Of a DNA stretch of 8,197 nucleotides, positions 6,604-8,197 are shown piece after piece. Made by a program: the position numbers and the translations under genes. The number at the start of each line of letters is the position of its first letter. Position 1 is the stretch's first letter. Under the pieces are notes generated by a model. It was not told where the DNA came from. It saw only the letters and a list, made by a program, of their open reading frames with translations, and made no database searches. This DNA comes from Acidobacteriota bacterium (GTDB taxonomy: Bacteria > Acidobacteriota > UBA6911 > RPQK01 > JADFOI01), in assembly GCA_027295745.1 (NCBI GenBank), contig JAPUKI010000331.1:1-8197 (forward strand), in the 5' to 3' direction.

Positions 6604-6812
6604 GATCTAAGAGAGTGCATCGAGCTGCGTCTCGGCAACCCTGTATTTTTGGCCTTTCCAAGGTGAAAGGCAATCAAAATCAGCCTCTTTAGAGGGTAAA
6701 ACGCGGTGCTTCTTCAGGCAAGTGTTCTGAAGTCCTGAGCACTTCCCCAGAGTCCTACCGAAGGAGCAATTTGGATAGGATCGTATCCGGCTTCATGCAT
6801 CTTTCATGACAT
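6604..6812. other. Non-coding leader region upstream of the DUF488 gene
   Basis: Together with the terminator and the following tail to 6949 this is a gap of about 346 bp with no convincing gene. It holds a perfect 7-bp stem GCCTTTC/GAAAGGC with a 6-base loop (6652-6671), which would lie in the 5' leader of the DUF488 transcript, and a small inverted repeat CCTCT-TT-AGAGG (6684-6695). Neither is followed by a T-run on either strand, so neither is a terminator. No good promoter match was seen. Confidence 0.4.
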
Positions 6813-6854
6813 AAAAAACGGCGATCCGTAGTTGTTGTGACTTCGGATCGCCGT
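6813..6854 (-). terminator. Strong intrinsic terminator of the exported-protein gene
   Basis: A perfect 11-bp GC-rich stem, ACGGCGATCCG (6818-6828) and CGGATCGCCGT (6844-6854), encloses a 15-base loop. On the minus strand it is followed directly by a run of T (plus-strand A at 6813-6818). It lies about 95 bp beyond the stop codon of the gene at 6950-7348. On the plus strand it has no T-run, so it acts in one direction. Confidence 0.85.
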
Positions 6855-6949
6855 CGCCTACACAGGGAAGGGAGGATCAAACCGGAGCCTGATCTTCCTA
6901 TCGCCTGCGCTTCACCGGGAGGTAAAAGTCACCCGGCCAAGGCCAACAC

Positions 6950-7348
6950 CTAACCACCGAAGTTCTTTGCGACTTCAGACTCGGTGCTGGACTTCAGAAA
7001 TTCGCGCCCAGAGACGGTTCCTACTGTCCACACTTGGGCGAGGAAATACTGGTCACCGTACCGGTTAAAGACAAGGTTCGTCTCATCCGGAGGTGTCAAG
7101 CTTTCTTGCACGTCTCTGGTGATCACCACCATCGACTCATGGCCATCTAGGCTTCGAATCAGGAGTACATCCGGCGTTAAGGTGGAAACGGTATAGGTGC
7201 CCGCAGGAAACGTTGTATCCTGGACCATGAAATCAAACGGGATGTCTGCCTGGATCTTGTGGCTGGAGCGACTTTGCCCTAAGGCCGGTGCAACTGCCAG
7301 CAGCACGAAGAGGCTCGACATTGAGAGAACTCGACTTAGCTTTTTCAT
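6950..7348 (-). CDS. Small exported protein, Acidobacteriota-type family of unknown function
   Basis: A 132-residue secreted protein. The signal peptide MKKLSRVLSMSSLFVLLAVA with likely cleavage near ALG-QS (residues 22-25) is followed by a mostly beta-strand mature domain. Recognisable blocks are IQADIPFDFMV (32-42), FPAGTYTVSTL (47-57), LLIRSLDGHESMVVITRDV (62-80), NLVFNRYGDQYFLAQVW (91-107) and a charged end with SGREFLKSSTE. I recognise this pattern from numerous paralogous proteins in Acidobacteriota genomes. No function is known to me, and no catalytic residues or cysteines are apparent. An excellent ribosome site AAGGAGG (7354-7360) lies 5 bp before the ATG but falls within a potential hairpin. 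A strong terminator follows, so this is a single-gene transcript and may be well expressed. Confidence 0.85.
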   Translation of the reverse strand: MKKLSRVLSMSSLFVLLAVAPALGQSRSSHKIQADIPFDFMVQDTTFPAGTYTVSTLTPDVLLIRSLDGHESMVVITRDVQESLTPPDETNLVFNRYGDQYFLAQVWTVGTVSGREFLKSSTESEVAKNFGG

Positions 7349-7371
7349 AATAACCTCCTTGAGGTCTTATT
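7349..7371 (-). promoter_or_regulatory. Ribosome-site-sequestering hairpin in the leader of the exported-protein gene
   Basis: In the minus-strand RNA, AAUAA-GA-CCUC, a loop AAG, then GAGG-UUAUU forms a 9-bp stem with a 2-base bulge ending right at the start codon. The GAGG and loop bases are the Shine-Dalgarno sequence itself. Such a fold would lower initiation unless opened. Stability is modest because half of the stem is A-U. Confidence 0.4.
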
Positions 7372-7682
7372 AAGGCGACTGTCCGAAGCAAACCGCCCGC
7401 CGAATTTTCTTTGAGTGGAGCTGGTCTAATGGCCAGCTACTTCGCCACCTTTCGTTTCGGGCCTGTCGGCCCTTTTTCCGGACATTACTTTCCGGAAGTC
7501 AGCAGTAAGTGCCAGGAGGGTGCGAGTTCTTACAGTCGGACAGAAAAATGGGCGGATTCTAAACAATCGGCTCATCAATACCGGCCAGGAAGCGAGTCGA
7601 GGGAGCTTGCTGAGGAAGAATGAGCTTCGAGTGGTAGGCGGGAAAAGGGATGGCTCGCGCTTCCCAGGAAACCGCTGAAGAA
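7372..7682. other. Non-coding region between the exported-protein gene and the tRNA fragment
   Basis: No protein gene is supported here; the 70-codon plus-strand frame at 7411-7623 has no ribosome site or family pattern. The left half is the upstream leader of the exported-protein gene and carries the three hairpins clustered at 7421-7497. The right half (7498-7682) was probably the DNA downstream of the original tRNA-Arg gene. I see nothing recognisable in it and no tRNA terminator. Confidence 0.45.
7459..7477 (+). terminator. Orphan plus-strand terminator-like hairpin
   Basis: GGGCC (7459-7463), loop TGTC, GGCCC (7468-7472), then TTTTT (7473-7477) has the form of an intrinsic terminator on the plus strand. 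No plus-strand gene ends upstream: the nearest is the protease, ending at 6180. Just before it lies another hairpin, AGCTGG/CCAGCT (about 7421-7440), and just after it a 7-bp stem TTCCGGA/TCCGGAA (7476-7497). Either a small RNA ends here or this is leader structure of the minus-strand gene. Confidence 0.45.
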
Positions 7683-7728
7683 TGGCGCGCCCGACAGGAT
7701 TCGAACCTGTGACCTACGGATTAGAAGT
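7683..7728 (-). tRNA. 3' half of tRNA-Arg(UCU): element attachment site (partial tRNA)
   Basis: Reading the minus strand: anticodon loop CTTCTAA (7721-7727; anticodon TCT at 7723-7725), 3' anticodon stem TCCGT, 5-base variable region, a perfect T arm ACAGG-TTCGAAT-CCTGT (7694-7710), 3' acceptor strand CGGGCGC, discriminator G and encoded CCA (7683-7685). The 5' anticodon stem should read ACGGA but reads ATACA, and no D arm or 5' acceptor strand (GCGCCCG expected) follows. The gene is thus cut in the anticodon arm. This is the usual crossover location for tyrosine-recombinase elements, and an integrase gene lies 150 bp away, so this is best read as the att copy left by integration. It is not a functional tRNA. 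Confidence 0.9.
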
Positions 7729-7825
7729 GTATTCCAGGCCTATTTAGGTGGGTTTGGAGAAGTTGGTCTAAGGTAGTACTATCAATGCTTTCCAACCCTT
7801 TCACGGCAGTAGAGCATTGGCCTCA

Positions 7826-7869
7826 ATTAGGATGGATTAGGATGAGTATTGGAAACATTTTGGAAACAT
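7826..7869. repeat. Two pairs of short tandem repeats beside the attachment site
   Basis: ATTAGGATG occurs at 7826-7834 and 7836-7844 (10-bp period), and TTGGAAACAT at 7849-7858 and 7860-7869 (11-bp period). Spacing close to one helical turn, between the att core and the integrase gene, suits arm-type integrase or excisionase binding sites. This role is inferred from position and spacing. Confidence 0.55.
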
Positions 7870-7874
7870 CCTAG

Positions 7875-8197
7875 TCAACCACCTGACGGCAGGCTCTCCT
7901 CTGATGCTTCACTAGATAATCTATCCAGCACCCTGACGGCATTAGCCTTGTGTTTCGGTGACAGGTTAGAGTACCGCTCTGTCATCTTGGTGGACTTGTG
8001 ACCCAGGAGTTCCTTCACAGTCGTTAGATCCACGCCTGCCATGACCAGGTGGCTTGCAAAGGTATGCCTCAGGTCGTGGAATCGAACATCGTCCAATCCT
8101 GCCCGTTCTCTAGCCTGTGAGAAGGAGTTCTTGATATCTGTGAGCCTTGCCCCATTCTTCCCAGGGAAAACATAGGGAGTATCAATTCGGTGAGGTA
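7875..8197 (-). CDS. Tyrosine-recombinase integrase, C-terminal part (5' end beyond window)
   Basis: The last 107 codons of a phage-type integrase, which cuts and joins DNA at the att sites through a tyrosine-phosphate intermediate. The catalytic-domain motifs are clear: FHDLRHTFASH contains box-II His, Arg and His, followed by LLGHKSTKMTERYSNL with the last conserved His and the nucleophilic Tyr. The frame continues without a stop up to the window edge (upstream residues read HRIDTPYVFPGKNGARLTDI...), so the TTG at 8096 is not the true start. The catalytic Arg of box I and the N-terminal DNA-binding domain lie outside. It ends with a Ser/Glu-rich tail. The gene points towards the split tRNA, 147 bp from it, with repeat pairs between. 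Nothing suggests inactivation in the visible part. Confidence 0.92.
   Translation of the reverse strand, partial: PHRIDTPYVFPGKNGARLTDIKNSFSQARERAGLDDVRFHDLRHTFASHLVMAGVDLTTVKELLGHKSTKMTERYSNLSPKHKANAVRVLDRLSSEASEESLPSGG

Larger units (their letters stand above)
7729..8197. mobile_element. Edge of an integrated element (genomic island or prophage), continues past the right end
   Basis: tRNA similarity stops at about 7728, and from there rightward come repeat pairs and a tyrosine-recombinase gene. The displaced 3' tRNA fragment marks the end distal to the intact tRNA. The intact tRNA-Arg(UCU) gene and second att copy should lie further right, outside the window. The type of element cannot be told because only its integrase end is visible. 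Confidence 0.8.

Noticed and set aside
7372..7500. Riboswitch (cyclic-di-GMP, fluoride or guanidine class) upstream of the exported-protein gene
   Set aside because: I compared remembered consensus motifs on both strands and could not match the conserved bases; only generic hairpins are visible.
7683..7728. Complete functional tRNA gene
   Set aside because: The 5' half is missing: no D arm, no 5' acceptor strand, and the 5' anticodon stem does not pair.
1..8197. CRISPR array or toxin-antitoxin or defence genes
   Set aside because: No regularly spaced repeats and no such protein families seen; the island that might carry them lies beyond the right edge.

Overview
The window looks like chromosomal DNA of an uncultured or little-studied bacterium, most plausibly of the Acidobacteriota. 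The main pointer is the small exported protein at 6950-7348 (minus). Its PFDF, PAGTYTV, LLIRS and RYGDQYFLAQVW blocks match a secreted family of unknown function that I associate with that phylum. This is recognition from memory, not a search result. Moderate GC and clear Shine-Dalgarno sites fit but do not decide the lineage.

Left part (1-3731, all minus strand, read right to left): a lipoprotein amidohydrolase of the binuclear-metal superfamily (2406-3731), a GMC-like FAD oxidoreductase with a cysteine cluster (841-2346), and the first 205 codons of a p-hydroxycinnamoyl-CoA (feruloyl-CoA) hydratase/lyase (617 down past the left edge). The first two are 59 bp apart and probably co-transcribed. 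The lyase follows after a 180-bp, almost perfectly symmetric inverted-repeat element (664-843), whose outer end supplies the oxidoreductase stop codon. The lyase suggests catabolism of plant phenylpropanoids (ferulate to vanillin), but no CoA ligase or vanillin dehydrogenase lies in the window, so the roles of the other two enzymes are open.

Middle part (3732-6603): a 356-bp gap, a dodecin (4088-4303, minus) without the usual flavin-stacking tryptophan, a 425-bp AT-rich divergent intergenic region with two 12-bp palindromes and a stray copy of the 180-bp element's end, an exported HtrA/Deg serine protease with two PDZ domains (4729-6180, plus), and a small DUF488/YeaO-like protein (6250-6603, minus) convergent with it. 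Dodecin, HtrA and DUF488 are often stress- or housekeeping-related. Nothing here shows that they act together.

Right part (6604-8197): a strong intrinsic terminator (6813-6854, minus) closes the exported-protein gene. That gene's ribosome-binding site lies inside a potential hairpin that abuts the start codon. Upstream of it, an orphan plus-strand terminator-like hairpin (7459-7477) hints at a small RNA. At 7683-7728 lies the 3' half of a tRNA-Arg(UCU) gene, broken exactly in the anticodon arm. It is followed by two pairs of short tandem repeats and the C-terminal part of a tyrosine-recombinase integrase running off the right edge. This is the classic junction of an integrated element: sequence to the left is probably ancestral chromosome, and sequence right of about 7729 is the start of an island or prophage whose cargo is outside the window.

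I found no CRISPR array, rRNA or complete tRNA. No clearly new multi-gene system is visible. The most unusual items are the 180-bp palindromic element, the altered active site of the GMC-like enzyme and the tRNA-split island boundary.
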